A DNA stretch of 64,000 bases from Christiangramia forsetii KT0803 (GTDB lineage Bacteria; Bacteroidota; Bacteroidia; Flavobacteriales; Flavobacteriaceae). Position numbers and translations under genes: made by a program. The stretch lies in NCBI RefSeq assembly GCF_000060345.1, contig NC_008571.1, positions 2,480,001 to 2,544,000 of the forward strand, in the 5' to 3' direction. Shown here piece after piece: positions 49,005 to 57,337 of the stretch (position 1 is its first letter; each line of letters opens with the position of its first letter). A model generated the notes under the pieces. The model was not told where the DNA came from and ran no database searches. It saw only the letters and a program-made list of their open reading frames with translations.

Positions 49005-49034
49005 CAAATGTATGTAAATTATTCCTTTATCAAA
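49005..49034 (-). promoter_or_regulatory. Promoter of the tRNA-Thr/Tyr/Gly/Thr-tuf transcript
   Basis: On the minus strand TTTG (49034-49031), an 18-base spacer and TACATTTG (49012-49005). The expected start falls inside the 5' arm of the raiA terminator, so new transcripts could not form that hairpin. Confidence 0.6.
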
Positions 49035-49056
49035 AAATAATTTTGAAAAAAATTAT

Positions 49057-49359
49057 CTACGCATGCGCGCTCATTTTTTCTTTTCTTTTAATCAATTGTC
49101 TTTGAAGCGAACTAACGCATTCATCCACACATGCTTCAAATTTATTGCAAGTTTTTTTCACCATAATATCTCCTCCAGGAACACTTAAAAGAATTTCAGT
49201 TATCTTATTCTCTTTCCCACTTGTATTTTGAACTTTAAAATACACATCAGCATGAATAATCTTATCGAAATAGGTATCTAGTTTATCTAGTTTTTTTTGA
49301 GTGAAGTCAATTAATTTTTGATCGGCATTGAAGTTCACAGATTGCAAATTCATTTTCAT
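49057..49359 (-). CDS. raiA: Ribosome hibernation factor, short HPF/RaiA type
   Basis: 100 residues. A beta-alpha-beta-beta-beta-alpha ribosome-binding domain (VNFNADQKLIDFTQKKLDKLDTYFDK, ADVYFKV, ACVDECVSSLQRQLIKRKEK). It inactivates ribosomes during slow growth by occupying the tRNA/mRNA channel. It lacks the C-terminal dimerisation domain of long HPF. It follows xerC by 35 bases on the same strand. Confidence 0.92.
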   Translation of the reverse strand: MKMNLQSVNFNADQKLIDFTQKKLDKLDTYFDKIIHADVYFKVQNTSGKENKITEILLSVPGGDIMVKKTCNKFEACVDECVSSLQRQLIKRKEKMSAHA

Positions 49360-49394
49360 ATCCTGTAGAATTTAATTAAACAAAAAAGATTAGG

Positions 49395-50285
49395 TTAGGT
49401 TTTACTGTTCCGGGGATGTGCGTTCTGATGAATTTTACTCAATTCAGCAATACTATTATGAGTATACACTTGAGTCGCTGCAAGACTGGAGTGACCCAGC
49501 AATTCCTTTACGGCATTTAAATTAGCACCCTGGTTCAATAAATGAGTGGCAAATGAATGCCGCAGAATATGCGGACTCTTCTTTAGTTTACCAGACACCT
49601 CACTAAAATAATTATTTATAACTCTATAAACAAAACTTTCATAGATTTTATCTCCTTTGGAGGTTAAAAAAAGGAATTCAGAATCATGATTCACCCCTTC
49701 TTCTCGTCTTCGTTCAAGGTATTTCACGGCAGTATCAATTACAGATGAAATCAAGGGAATATACCTTTCTTTACTTCTCTTCCCTAAAACCTTCAACACC
49801 CCTCTCTCAAGATCAAGATCTGAAAGTTGGATGTTAATCAACTCTATCCTTCTGATTCCCGTGGAATAAAAAAGTTCTACAATTAACCTGCCCCTGATCC
49901 CTTCGTAAGTAGAATCGTCTATATTCTCCAGAACACTCACGATCTCTTCTTCAGAAAAGGGTATCTGAATTTTTTTAGGGGTTTTTAAGGCTTTATGTTT
50001 TGCAAGTGGAGAAAACTCTATCTGCTTAGTTTTCAATAGAAATCTATAATAAGCTTTTAAGGACGATATTTTCCTGTTAATAGTTCGGTTAGAAATTCCC
50101 GATTCAGAAAGTTCAACGATCCAGCTTCGTATTTGAGAATAACTTACCTCTAAAATCGTATCCTGCTCAAAAGTGTTCTGTATAAAGTCCTGAAATGCAT
50201 TAAGATCTGCTTTATACGCCGTAATTGTATGAAAAGCATATTTTTTTTCAAGCTGAAGATAATCGAGAAAAGCAGAAAAGGACAT
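49395..50285 (-). CDS. xerC: Tyrosine recombinase, XerC/XerD type
   Basis: 296 residues from the ATG at 50285 (MSFSAFLDYLQLEKKYAFHT); the longer frame runs into the rpsU terminator. The N-terminal SAM-like core-binding domain is followed by a catalytic domain with Arg in STGIRRIEL, HILRHSFATHLL (His-x-x-Arg), LGHSSL and the nucleophile Tyr in QVYTHNS. It resolves chromosome dimers at dif. Its position between rpsU and raiA, inside the translation gene block, fits a housekeeping Xer. Confidence 0.93.
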   Translation of the reverse strand: MSFSAFLDYLQLEKKYAFHTITAYKADLNAFQDFIQNTFEQDTILEVSYSQIRSWIVELSESGISNRTINRKISSLKAYYRFLLKTKQIEFSPLAKHKALKTPKKIQIPFSEEEIVSVLENIDDSTYEGIRGRLIVELFYSTGIRRIELINIQLSDLDLERGVLKVLGKRSKERYIPLISSVIDTAVKYLERRREEGVNHDSEFLFLTSKGDKIYESFVYRVINNYFSEVSGKLKKSPHILRHSFATHLLNQGANLNAVKELLGHSSLAATQVYTHNSIAELSKIHQNAHPRNSKT

Positions 50286-50337
50286 AAAAAAACTGTTGAT
50301 AAACAAAGTTACTAAACTTTGACCTACCAACAGTTTT
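50286..50337 (-). terminator. rpsU: rpsU terminator containing the xerC promoter
   Basis: The outer stem AAAACTGTTG/CAACAGTTTT (50328-50337 and 50289-50298) encloses an inner stem CAAAGTT/AACTTTG, with a run of T directly before the xerC ATG. The minus-strand TTG at 50330-50328 and TAACTTTG at 50311-50304 form a promoter inside the same hairpin. Confidence 0.7.
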
Positions 50338-50377
50338 AAATTTATTGTAGACTGATTTTACAATCTTCTAGTAAGTA

Positions 50378-50572
50378 CTAGATATCTTCTGCGTCTCTCA
50401 GATGCTGGATGTATTCAGCTTTCTGAACCTGAGCTCTACGCTCTACAGAAGGTTTTGTAAAATGCTGACGATCTCTTAGCTGACGCATAGTTCCGGTTTT
50501 GTCGAACTTACGCTTAAAACGCTTAAGAGCTCTATCTATATTTTCTCCGTCTTTAACTGGTATAATTAACAT
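50378..50572 (-). CDS. rpsU: 30S ribosomal protein bS21
   Basis: 64 residues from the ATG at 50572 (MLIIPVKDGENIDRALKRFKRK); the longer frame would run through the Shine-Dalgarno and promoter. The basic helices (RQLRDRQHFTKPSVERRAQVQKAEYI) are typical of bS21. In Bacteroidota bS21 helps hide the anti-Shine-Dalgarno end of 16S rRNA. The unusually strong Shine-Dalgarno here suggests autoregulation. Confidence 0.96.
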   Translation of the reverse strand: MLIIPVKDGENIDRALKRFKRKFDKTGTMRQLRDRQHFTKPSVERRAQVQKAEYIQHLRDAEDI

Positions 50573-50578
50573 AGTGTC

Positions 50579-50590
50579 ATCACCTCCCTT
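50579..50590 (-). promoter_or_regulatory. rpsU: Strong Shine-Dalgarno of rpsU
   Basis: On the minus strand AAGGGAGGTGAT matches the anti-Shine-Dalgarno complement at nearly every position, just before ACACTATG. Other starts in this window lack anything comparable, so this site decides the rpsU start and is probably regulatory. Confidence 0.85.
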
Positions 50591-50606
50591 CTTTTGGAAT
50601 CGGTTG

Positions 50607-50636
50607 CAAAGATAATGCATTTCTATTAACGCCCAA
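50607..50636 (-). promoter_or_regulatory. rpsU: rpsU promoter
   Basis: Minus strand: TTG (50636-50634), 19-base spacer, TATCTTTG (50614-50607). A good Bacteroidota promoter, giving a leader of about 30 bases that contains the Shine-Dalgarno. Confidence 0.6.
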
Positions 50637-50727
50637 TACTTTTATAATTTATTTATCCATGAGTAAATCGAACTTAGATTCGAAGTTCAGGTTTTTCAGT
50701 AAATTAGAGCTCAATAAAATATATGTT

Positions 50728-51597
50728 ATGAAAAATTCCTTTAAACTTCTGTTGTCGTTTCTTCTTATGAGCTCTTCTCTTTTTGCTTTTCAGGAAATGG
50801 AAAATATAGAAATTGAAATTATTCCAGTTAACAAAGATGTTTATATGCTCCAGGGAGCAGGGGGAAATATTGGAATTCTGATAGGCGACGATGGTATTTT
50901 TATGATAGACGATCAATTTCCGGCTTTGAGCAATAAAATTAAAGTCAAATTAGAAAGCTTGAGTGATCAACCTGTAAAATATCTTGTTAATTCACATCAT
51001 CATGGAGATCATACCGGTGGAAATGAAAATTTCCAGGAAGACGGTGCTTTAATATTTGCTCACGAGAATGTTAGAAAAAGACTTAAATCAGACACCACCA
51101 AAACTAACGGATTTCCCATTGTCACTTTTAATGACAAAATGAATCTTCATATAAATAATAATGATATTGTGGTAGCCCACGTCCACAATGCCCATACCGA
51201 TGGTGATGCGTTGATTTATTTTCCCCAAAGCAATGTGCTTCATACCGGAGACACCTTCTTTAATGGAATGTTTCCCTTTATAGACCTTAAAAGTGGCGGA
51301 AGTGTTGCAGGCGACATTGAAGCCGCAAAAACGGGATTATCGCTTATAAATGAAAACACAAATATTATCCCGGGTCACGGAGCACTGTCTGGATATTCTG
51401 ATTATAAGAACTATTTAAATATGCTTGAAACAATTAGGGATAATGTAAACAGAGCAATTTCTGAAGGAAATTCTGAATCTGAAATAATAGAAAATGAAAC
51501 ACTGACCAGCGAATTTTATTCTGATGAGGAAGCAAAAGATTTTTTTATAACGGGAAAAAAGATCAGGAAAACCTTTTACGATAGTTTAAAAAAATAA
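50728..51597 (+). CDS. Secreted metallo-beta-lactamase-fold hydrolase
   Basis: 289 residues from the ATG at 50728 (MKNSFKLLLSF), chosen because it gives a clean signal peptide (cut near FAFQ, residue 22); the longer frame adds 23 charged residues before it. Zinc motif His90-x-His92-x-Asp94-His95 (NSHHHGDHTGG), then VHNAHTDGD, VLHTGDTFFNG and IPGHG complete the two-metal site. It could be a periplasmic hydrolase related to subclass B-like or quinoprotein-relay families. A real beta-lactamase role is not shown. It is divergent from rpsU. Confidence 0.9.
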   Translation: MKNSFKLLLSFLLMSSSLFAFQEMENIEIEIIPVNKDVYMLQGAGGNIGILIGDDGIFMIDDQFPALSNKIKVKLESLSDQPVKYLVNSHHHGDHTGGNENFQEDGALIFAHENVRKRLKSDTTKTNGFPIVTFNDKMNLHINNNDIVVAHVHNAHTDGDALIYFPQSNVLHTGDTFFNGMFPFIDLKSGGSVAGDIEAAKTGLSLINENTNIIPGHGALSGYSDYKNYLNMLETIRDNVNRAISEGNSESEIIENETLTSEFYSDEEAKDFFITGKKIRKTFYDSLKK

Positions 51598-51643
51598 CCC
51601 CGGGCGAAACCCAGGGTCTATCTTAAAAATATTTGATTAAAAA

Positions 51644-51955
51644 TTACCTCGCTGCTGGCTTATATTCTTTTTTATCGATCACCATTTTGGCGATAATAGA
51701 AAGGAATTTTTGCCAAAATTCTTACCTCGCTGCTGGCTTATATTCTTTTTTATCGATCACCATTTTGGCGATAATAGAAAGGAATTTTCGCCAAAACTCT
51801 TACTTAGCAGCTGGCTTATATTCCTTATTATCAATCACCATTTTGGCGATAATAGAAAGGAATTTTCGCCAAAATTCTTACCTAGCTGCCGGCTTATATT
51901 CTTTTTTATCGATCACCATTTTGGCGATAATAGAAAGGAATTTTTGCCAAAATTC
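51644..51955 (-). repeat. Four tandem 78-bp copies of the acyl-CoA dehydrogenase 3' end
   Basis: Units start at 51644, 51722, 51800 and 51878, with the native gene end at 51956 in the same phase. Read on the minus strand, each unit is 26 codons in frame with the gene. It has a new EFWQKFLS-like (or EFWRKFLS) half, then the native IIAKMVIDKKEYKPAAR end and a TAA stop. Each unit carries a TTTTGGC/GCCAAAA inverted repeat (TTTTGGCGA/TCGCCAAAA in the second and third). Unit 3 differs mostly at third codon positions. Confidence 0.95.
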
Positions 51956-53122
51956 TTACCTCGCTGCTGGCTTATATTCTTTTTTATCGATCACCATTTT
52001 AGCGATAATTTCTTTCAAAATTTCAGAAGTTCCACCTCCTATAGGGCCTAGTCTACTATCTCTTAATAATCTAGCCATAGGATAGTCTTCCATATATCCA
52101 TACCCCCCAAGCATCTGAAGACATTTATACATGACCTCATCTGCTATTTTAGTGGCTAGTAATTTAGACATGCTTGCCTCTTTTACTACATAATCACCAT
52201 CATTCAGCCTTTGAGCAGTCGCATAATTAAATTCTTTAATCACTTCAACTTCACTCACCATCTCTGCCAAAGAATGCCTTAAGACCTGGAACTTATCCAA
52301 AGTCTTTCCGAAAGCTTCACGTTCTTTCATATAACCCATAGCATAATCCAGAGCGAATTCAGATCTTGCATGAGCATTGATTCCCATGATCAATCGTTCC
52401 ATCGCAAAATGCTGCATGATATAATTAAAACCTTTTCCTTCTTCGCCTAAAAGATATTCTTCCGGAATTTCTACATTATCAAAAGCAAGTTCTGCGGTGT
52501 CTGAAGCTCTCCAACCTAACTTATTGAGTTTAGTCGCAGAGATACCTTTAACTTCTTTATCTACCAGGAACATACTCATTCCCTTATTACCTTTTTCAGG
52601 AGCCGTTTTAGCTGCTACCACATAAAAGTCTGCATAAACACCATTTGTAATAAAAGTCTTTGAACCGTTTATTATATATTTATCACCTTTCTTGACTGCC
52701 GTAGTTTTCATTCCAGCCACATCAGATCCTCCAAAAGGTTCAGAAATACAAAGACATCCTATCTTATCCCCATCAATCGCAGGTGTAAGATATTTTTCTT
52801 TTAGATCATGATCTGCTTCCACTTTTAAATGGGTCATCGCTAAATATGCATGTGCCCACATCGCTGCTGCAAACCCTCCGGAATTAACCTTCTGAAGCTC
52901 TTCAAGAAATATCACAGTGTAAAATAGGTCAAGGCCCATACCACCGTATTCTTCAGGCTGATTAAGTCCGAAATATCCCATTTCACCGAATTTTTTCCAT
53001 ATAAATCGTTCTATGGTTCCGGTTTCTTCCCATTTTTCTATATGAGGCACAACTTCTTTCTGCAAAAATTCCTGAAAACTTTTCCGGAATAAATCGTGTT
53101 CCTCTGTAAAATATCTACTCAT
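51956..53122 (-). CDS. Acyl-CoA dehydrogenase
   Basis: 388 residues. An N-terminal helical domain (FGLNQPEEYGGMGLD), the FAD-binding middle (LCISEPFGGSDVAGMKTTA, KTFITNG) and a C-terminal helical domain with a probable catalytic Glu345 in GGYGYMEDYPMAR and the final GGGTSEILKEIIA. It oxidises acyl-CoA to enoyl-CoA and passes electrons to ETF; the position of the Glu fits the short/medium-chain type. Its last ~18 codons have been copied four times downstream. Confidence 0.95.
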   Translation of the reverse strand: MSRYFTEEHDLFRKSFQEFLQKEVVPHIEKWEETGTIERFIWKKFGEMGYFGLNQPEEYGGMGLDLFYTVIFLEELQKVNSGGFAAAMWAHAYLAMTHLKVEADHDLKEKYLTPAIDGDKIGCLCISEPFGGSDVAGMKTTAVKKGDKYIINGSKTFITNGVYADFYVVAAKTAPEKGNKGMSMFLVDKEVKGISATKLNKLGWRASDTAELAFDNVEIPEEYLLGEEGKGFNYIMQHFAMERLIMGINAHARSEFALDYAMGYMKEREAFGKTLDKFQVLRHSLAEMVSEVEVIKEFNYATAQRLNDGDYVVKEASMSKLLATKIADEVMYKCLQMLGGYGYMEDYPMARLLRDSRLGPIGGGTSEILKEIIAKMVIDKKEYKPAAR

Positions 53123-53213
53123 TCCTATATTATTTTAAAGCTGTAATTGTAATTCAAAAACAGCAATTCTAAATTGTATTATTGTGAATTTGGACAAGAA
53201 ATTTTTCCAAAAA

Positions 53214-54086
53214 TTACTCTAAGGTCAAATATAATTTAATTCTATCAATTTTATCGTAAGGAAAATCGTTGATTTTTGATAATTCTTCAAAAGAAGTGAT
53301 TTTTTCATGAAGTCTTCGATAGCTTAAAATTCCCCTGACCAATTGCCCATTAAAGTAAGGGATTTCAGCCAATTCTGCCTCCGTTATCAAATTGAGATTC
53401 TTTATAGCTATATTAGGCCTTGAAACGATTTGAAACTTTTTATCGATTCTTTCAATAACTTCTGAAGAGAGACCGTAAACATCATTTAACTGAATTGAAG
53501 ATACAAATCCTCCTATTTTCTTCCTGTATTTTACAATCCTTTCCGATAGAACATCTCCTACTCCATTAATGAGTTTAAAATCTTCAGCACTGGCCGAATT
53601 CAGATCGGAAATTGCAATATCAATATCAGATCCTTTGGATCCTTTATTCTGAAAGGTAACTGAATTTCTTTTATTAGTCCATTCAGGAAAACGAAAAGAC
53701 CGACTGATTCTATTCAACAAACTATCTGACACTCCGGTTATTTTTTGAAAGTCTTCCACAGAGTTAATCCATTTTCCGTTTTGTCTGTAAACTAAAAGAC
53801 GATCAATTTCTTCCAATTTCATCCCTAACTGATATCCCTTAAAATCCGTAATATAATTGGGATTAAAAGGATAAATTGTATCTCTTCCAGAAGGAGCAAT
53901 CCTGTTTAGGGAATCCAGTTGTTTTTGATAAATTTCTACTTCACGATCGTTTATTTTATCAGCTTCTTTTTCGGAAGAAAAATCAAAAAACATAAAAACC
54001 TGGAAACTAATAATTAAAAGGACTAAAAGAAAAATCCCATTTTGCTGACTTCTTGAAAGCGCAAAATGGGATTTTAGAAATTTCAT
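53214..54086 (-). CDS. Membrane-anchored helix-hairpin-helix protein
   Basis: 290 residues. One membrane helix (about 18-33) is followed by repeated HhH modules: DFKGYQLGMKLEEIDRLLVYR, an SASAEDFKLINGVGDVLSERIVKYRKKIGGF block of the ComEA type, and AELAEIPYFNGQLVRGILSYRRLH. ComEA-like HhH domains bind DNA, for example during uptake, but in Bacteroidota many such proteins are uncharacterised. It starts 13 bases after the upstream AGCS gene and is probably co-transcribed with it. Confidence 0.85.
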   Translation of the reverse strand: MKFLKSHFALSRSQQNGIFLLVLLIISFQVFMFFDFSSEKEADKINDREVEIYQKQLDSLNRIAPSGRDTIYPFNPNYITDFKGYQLGMKLEEIDRLLVYRQNGKWINSVEDFQKITGVSDSLLNRISRSFRFPEWTNKRNSVTFQNKGSKGSDIDIAISDLNSASAEDFKLINGVGDVLSERIVKYRKKIGGFVSSIQLNDVYGLSSEVIERIDKKFQIVSRPNIAIKNLNLITEAELAEIPYFNGQLVRGILSYRRLHEKITSFEELSKINDFPYDKIDRIKLYLTLE

Positions 54087-54099
54087 TTTTTATCAAGAC

Positions 54100-56184
54100 C
54101 TAAGAGGCCGTCTTAGTATTTTTCTTTTCGGTTTTCTGAAACAGCTCACCGGCTTTAAGCCTATGTTGATATTCCTTAAGATCATTGCTAACCTCTCCAA
54201 TCAAGAAGTATAGCCCAATGATGTTAGGGAAAGACATCGCCAGAATCATCATATCTGAAAAGTCAAGAACCGCTCCCAAACTAACAGAAGCTCCAATTAC
54301 TACAAATATAAGAAACAGTGATTTATATACGATCTCGTTCTTTTTACTCTTCCCGAAAAGGTAGGTCCATGCCCTCATTCCATAATAAGACCAGGAGATC
54401 ATCGTAGAGAATGCAAAAAGGAATACCGCTGTTGCAAGAACATAAGGAAACCATGAGATAACACTACCAAAAGCGGTTGATGTAAGCTCTACACCTCCAA
54501 CCCCGGCAACTTCATGCATTCCTGTAAAAATAAGTACTAATGCGGTAAGCGTACATACTACAACAGTATCGATAAATGGCTCTAAAAGAGCTACAAAACC
54601 TTCAGAAGGCGGATGATTCGTTTTTGCAGCACTGTGTGCAATTGCCGCAGATCCAACACCAGCCTCATTCGAGAATGCTGCACGCTGGAATCCTACGATA
54701 AGTACCCCAATAACTCCACCTTTTAAAGCACTTGGACTAAATGCTCCATCCCATATTGCGGAAAAAGCAGGCCCTATATTTTCAATATTTACTCCTATCA
54801 CTACCAATGCTCCAAGAACATACACCCCGGCCATAATAGGTACAATTTTTCCGGTAACCTTAGCAATACTACTAATCCCACCAATAATTACAATACCAAC
54901 AAAAATAGCTACTACAATACCAAACCAGAATCCGTTTCCAACAAGCATTGGAAACTCTCCTGCTAGAATTGAGAAAGACTGGTTGGCCTGGAACATGTTA
55001 CCTCCACCAAAGGAAGCTCCAATAGCAAGAATTGCGAAAAAAGCTGCAAGGAATTTACCCAGTCCTTTTTTATTTCTTTTTTCAAGCCCATATCTCAGGT
55101 AGTTCATAGGGCCACCAAATACACGACCTTCAGAATTTATAAATCTATATTTTACCCCTAACGTACATTCTACGAATTTAGATGACATCCCCAGCAAACC
55201 TGCAAGAATCATCCACATGGTAGCTCCTGCACCTCCTAAAGAGATAGCCACAGCAACACCGGCAATATTCCCAAGTCCCACGGTACCAGAAACAGCAGTA
55301 GCCAATGCCTGGAAATGTGTTACCTGTCCCGGTGCATTTGGATCATCAAATTTCCCTTTTGCAAGTTGAAGTGAATGCCTAAAGCCTCTTATATTGATAA
55401 ACCCTAAACGTAAGGTAAAAAATAAAGCTCCCAGAACTAACCAAACTACAATGAACGGTATGTTCTTAGTTTGAAAGTCTCCGTTTGGATGAAGCAAAGC
55501 GACAGGCTCATCATATTCAATACTAGCGAAATATTGAGCACCCGCCTCTATTACGTGTTTTTTATTTTCTGAATTATAAATAACATCTTCTTCACCAAGA
55601 AAATGTTCTATTTTACCATCAGCATTGGCATAAACATTAATATCCTGACCGTTTTTAGATACAATAGCTACAAGGTCTCCTTCATTCACATGATCACCAT
55701 CAGCCTCTTTCCATTCTTTAAGAATGAATTTTGCATCCTCACTTGCATCCCATTCAGGCGCTTCGATTCTTTTTATATCTGCGTAAACAACCGGATCGTA
55801 AATTCCAACTGCAGAAAACGGATCCCAGAATAGAACACTTCCCATACTGGCTACAATTGGCGCAAATGTTCCGTTAAAATGCTCTGTAATGGCCTCTGCA
55901 TCTACCTGATACTCTTTTTCAACAGAATCTCCATTACTATCACTAACTACAACAGTATAAGGAATACCTTCGGTAAGTCCTTCAGTTCTATTAGATTCAA
56001 GGCTGGTTCCCTGATTAGACCATTTGTATTGATAAGGAGGAGTTCCCCCGGTTACATCTAGTTCGATGAACCCATTATTAATCACTTTTGAAGGATTACC
56101 TACTTTGGCTTTTACATCTAGTTCTTGTGCAGACAATCCAAAAATTGAAAATAAAAAGAACATTGAAAGCAAATACTTTCTCAT
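54100..56184 (-). CDS. AGCS sodium:amino-acid symporter with SprB-like and lipoyl-like periplasmic domains
   Basis: 694 residues, ~240 more than the standard AGCS at 32840. Order: signal peptide (1-19); SprB/PKD-like beta domain (~25-95: [20 protein letters not shown]); a short [23 protein letters not shown] helix matching the usual AGCS start; a lipoyl/biotinyl-like barrel (~154-224: [24 protein letters not shown]) in which Gly replaces the modified Lys; then the transporter from ~242 (NHFQ-like [37 protein letters not shown]). The added parts should face the periplasm. A paralogue lies at 59792. Confidence 0.88.
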   Translation of the reverse strand: MRKYLLSMFFLFSIFGLSAQELDVKAKVGNPSKVINNGFIELDVTGGTPPYQYKWSNQGTSLESNRTEGLTEGIPYTVVVSDSNGDSVEKEYQVDAEAITEHFNGTFAPIVASMGSVLFWDPFSAVGIYDPVVYADIKRIEAPEWDASEDAKFILKEWKEADGDHVNEGDLVAIVSKNGQDINVYANADGKIEHFLGEEDVIYNSENKKHVIEAGAQYFASIEYDEPVALLHPNGDFQTKNIPFIVVWLVLGALFFTLRLGFINIRGFRHSLQLAKGKFDDPNAPGQVTHFQALATAVSGTVGLGNIAGVAVAISLGGAGATMWMILAGLLGMSSKFVECTLGVKYRFINSEGRVFGGPMNYLRYGLEKRNKKGLGKFLAAFFAILAIGASFGGGNMFQANQSFSILAGEFPMLVGNGFWFGIVVAIFVGIVIIGGISSIAKVTGKIVPIMAGVYVLGALVVIGVNIENIGPAFSAIWDGAFSPSALKGGVIGVLIVGFQRAAFSNEAGVGSAAIAHSAAKTNHPPSEGFVALLEPFIDTVVVCTLTALVLIFTGMHEVAGVGGVELTSTAFGSVISWFPYVLATAVFLFAFSTMISWSYYGMRAWTYLFGKSKKNEIVYKSLFLIFVVIGASVSLGAVLDFSDMMILAMSFPNIIGLYFLIGEVSNDLKEYQHRLKAGELFQKTEKKNTKTAS

Positions 56185-56326
56185 ATGGAATTTCAGTTAT
56201 TTATGTGAAGTTAAATTTTCAGCGGGTGAATATGCTAAAAAATTAGTCTATTTCAAACTTTTACCCGTTAAATTGTGAATTTCTTGTTAAATATAAACGA
56301 TATTCGGTGCTTAATTTTTAGAAATT

Positions 56327-57337
56327 TTATACCGAATAGAATCTTTTTAAACTATCTATTTGTTCAGGTCTCCCAATCATAATAAGTTTAGAATTTTTCT
56401 CTAATTTCAGGGATGGCTCGGGGTTTACCACATACGTTCCTAAAGGTGATTTATATCCAATAATGGAGCAGCCTGTATTTTTTCTAATATCGGTCTCTGC
56501 AATTGTCTTTTCCCTTCCGTCTGAACATACTTTGGAAAAAGGAATTTGTTCCACATTAATACTATCGTGTTTTCCTGAAACCGAAAGATTATCCAGGAAT
56601 TCTACAAGATCTGGAACCACCACTAAAGACGCCATATGGCTCCCTCCTATCCTATCTGGCATGATCACATTATCTGCACCGGCAAGTTTTAACTTTTTAT
56701 AGCTGTTTTCTTCGGTAGCCCGACTTATGATCTTCAGCTCCTTATTAAGTTGGCGGGCAGATAATACGATAAAAAGATTATCTGCATCCCTTGGCAAGGT
56801 ACAAATCAATGTGGAAGCCCTCTCAATTCCTGCTGTTTCCAATACTTCATCTTCAGTAGCATTGCCAACAATATAATTGAGTTTTTCAGCGCCAATTCCA
56901 TGAAAAACCTCCTCATTTTCGTCAATGATCACAAAATCCTTTCGGTAATCTACCAGTTTTTGCACAGCTTCTTTCCCGTTCTGCCCATAACCGCAAACAA
57001 TAATATGATCCTTAAAAGAATCAATTCTCTTTTTCATTTTATTCCGCTTTAGATTACCAATATTATTTTTATTCAGAATATGCTCTGTAATGGTTGAAAG
57101 ACCAAAACCAAATATAAAAAGTCCGGAAATAATAAATATCGATGTGAAAATTTTACCATAGGCACCCATTGGCTGAACTTCACCATAACCAACTGTACTA
57201 ATGGTGATTATCGTCATATATAATGCGTCTACCCACGAATAATCATATAAAAACCGGAAGCCGATTATTCCGGTAATAAATACCAGAATAATTAAGACTA
57301 TAGCCAGTTTGAGCTTTGAATCTACCAGTCTTCTCAT
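56327..57337 (-). CDS. Potassium channel with RCK (TrkA) domains
   Basis: 336 residues. Two membrane helices flank a pore loop with the selectivity filter TVGYG at residues 48-52. A TrkA-N Rossmann domain follows (HIIVCGYGQNGKEAVQKL, about 112-230), then a TrkA-C domain (NTGCSIIGYKS, SKLIMIGRPEQ). It is a ligand-gated K+ channel of the MthK/Kch type in the inner membrane. It overlaps the PspC-domain gene by 4 bases. Confidence 0.93.
   Translation of the reverse strand: MRRLVDSKLKLAIVLIILVFITGIIGFRFLYDYSWVDALYMTIITISTVGYGEVQPMGAYGKIFTSIFIISGLFIFGFGLSTITEHILNKNNIGNLKRNKMKKRIDSFKDHIIVCGYGQNGKEAVQKLVDYRKDFVIIDENEEVFHGIGAEKLNYIVGNATEDEVLETAGIERASTLICTLPRDADNLFIVLSARQLNKELKIISRATEENSYKKLKLAGADNVIMPDRIGGSHMASLVVVPDLVEFLDNLSVSGKHDSINVEQIPFSKVCSDGREKTIAETDIRKNTGCSIIGYKSPLGTYVVNPEPSLKLEKNSKLIMIGRPEQIDSLKRFYSV

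Noticed and set aside
50286-50330. N-terminal extension of xerC
   Set aside because: It consists of the terminator hairpin and T run; the ATG at 50285 starts the conserved core-binding domain.
50573-50620. N-terminal extension of rpsU
   Set aside because: It would translate through the Shine-Dalgarno and promoter, and bS21 homologues start at the chosen Met.
50728-51597. Antibiotic-resistance beta-lactamase
   Set aside because: Only the metallo-beta-lactamase fold and zinc motif are visible; many non-lactamase hydrolases share them, so resistance is not claimed.
51644-51955. CRISPR-like array
   Set aside because: Units are contiguous 78-bp tandem copies without unique spacers, and there are no cas genes.
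51633-52085. Plus-strand open frame encoding five repeats of a hydrophobic 26-residue unit
   Set aside because: It is the antisense shadow of the 78-bp array and the acyl-CoA dehydrogenase end. Substitutions among units follow codon positions of the minus strand, and no start signal is present.
54100-56184. True lipoylated or biotinylated domain in the AGCS fusion
   Set aside because: The modifiable Lys is replaced by Gly in both paralogues, so only the barrel fold is suggested.
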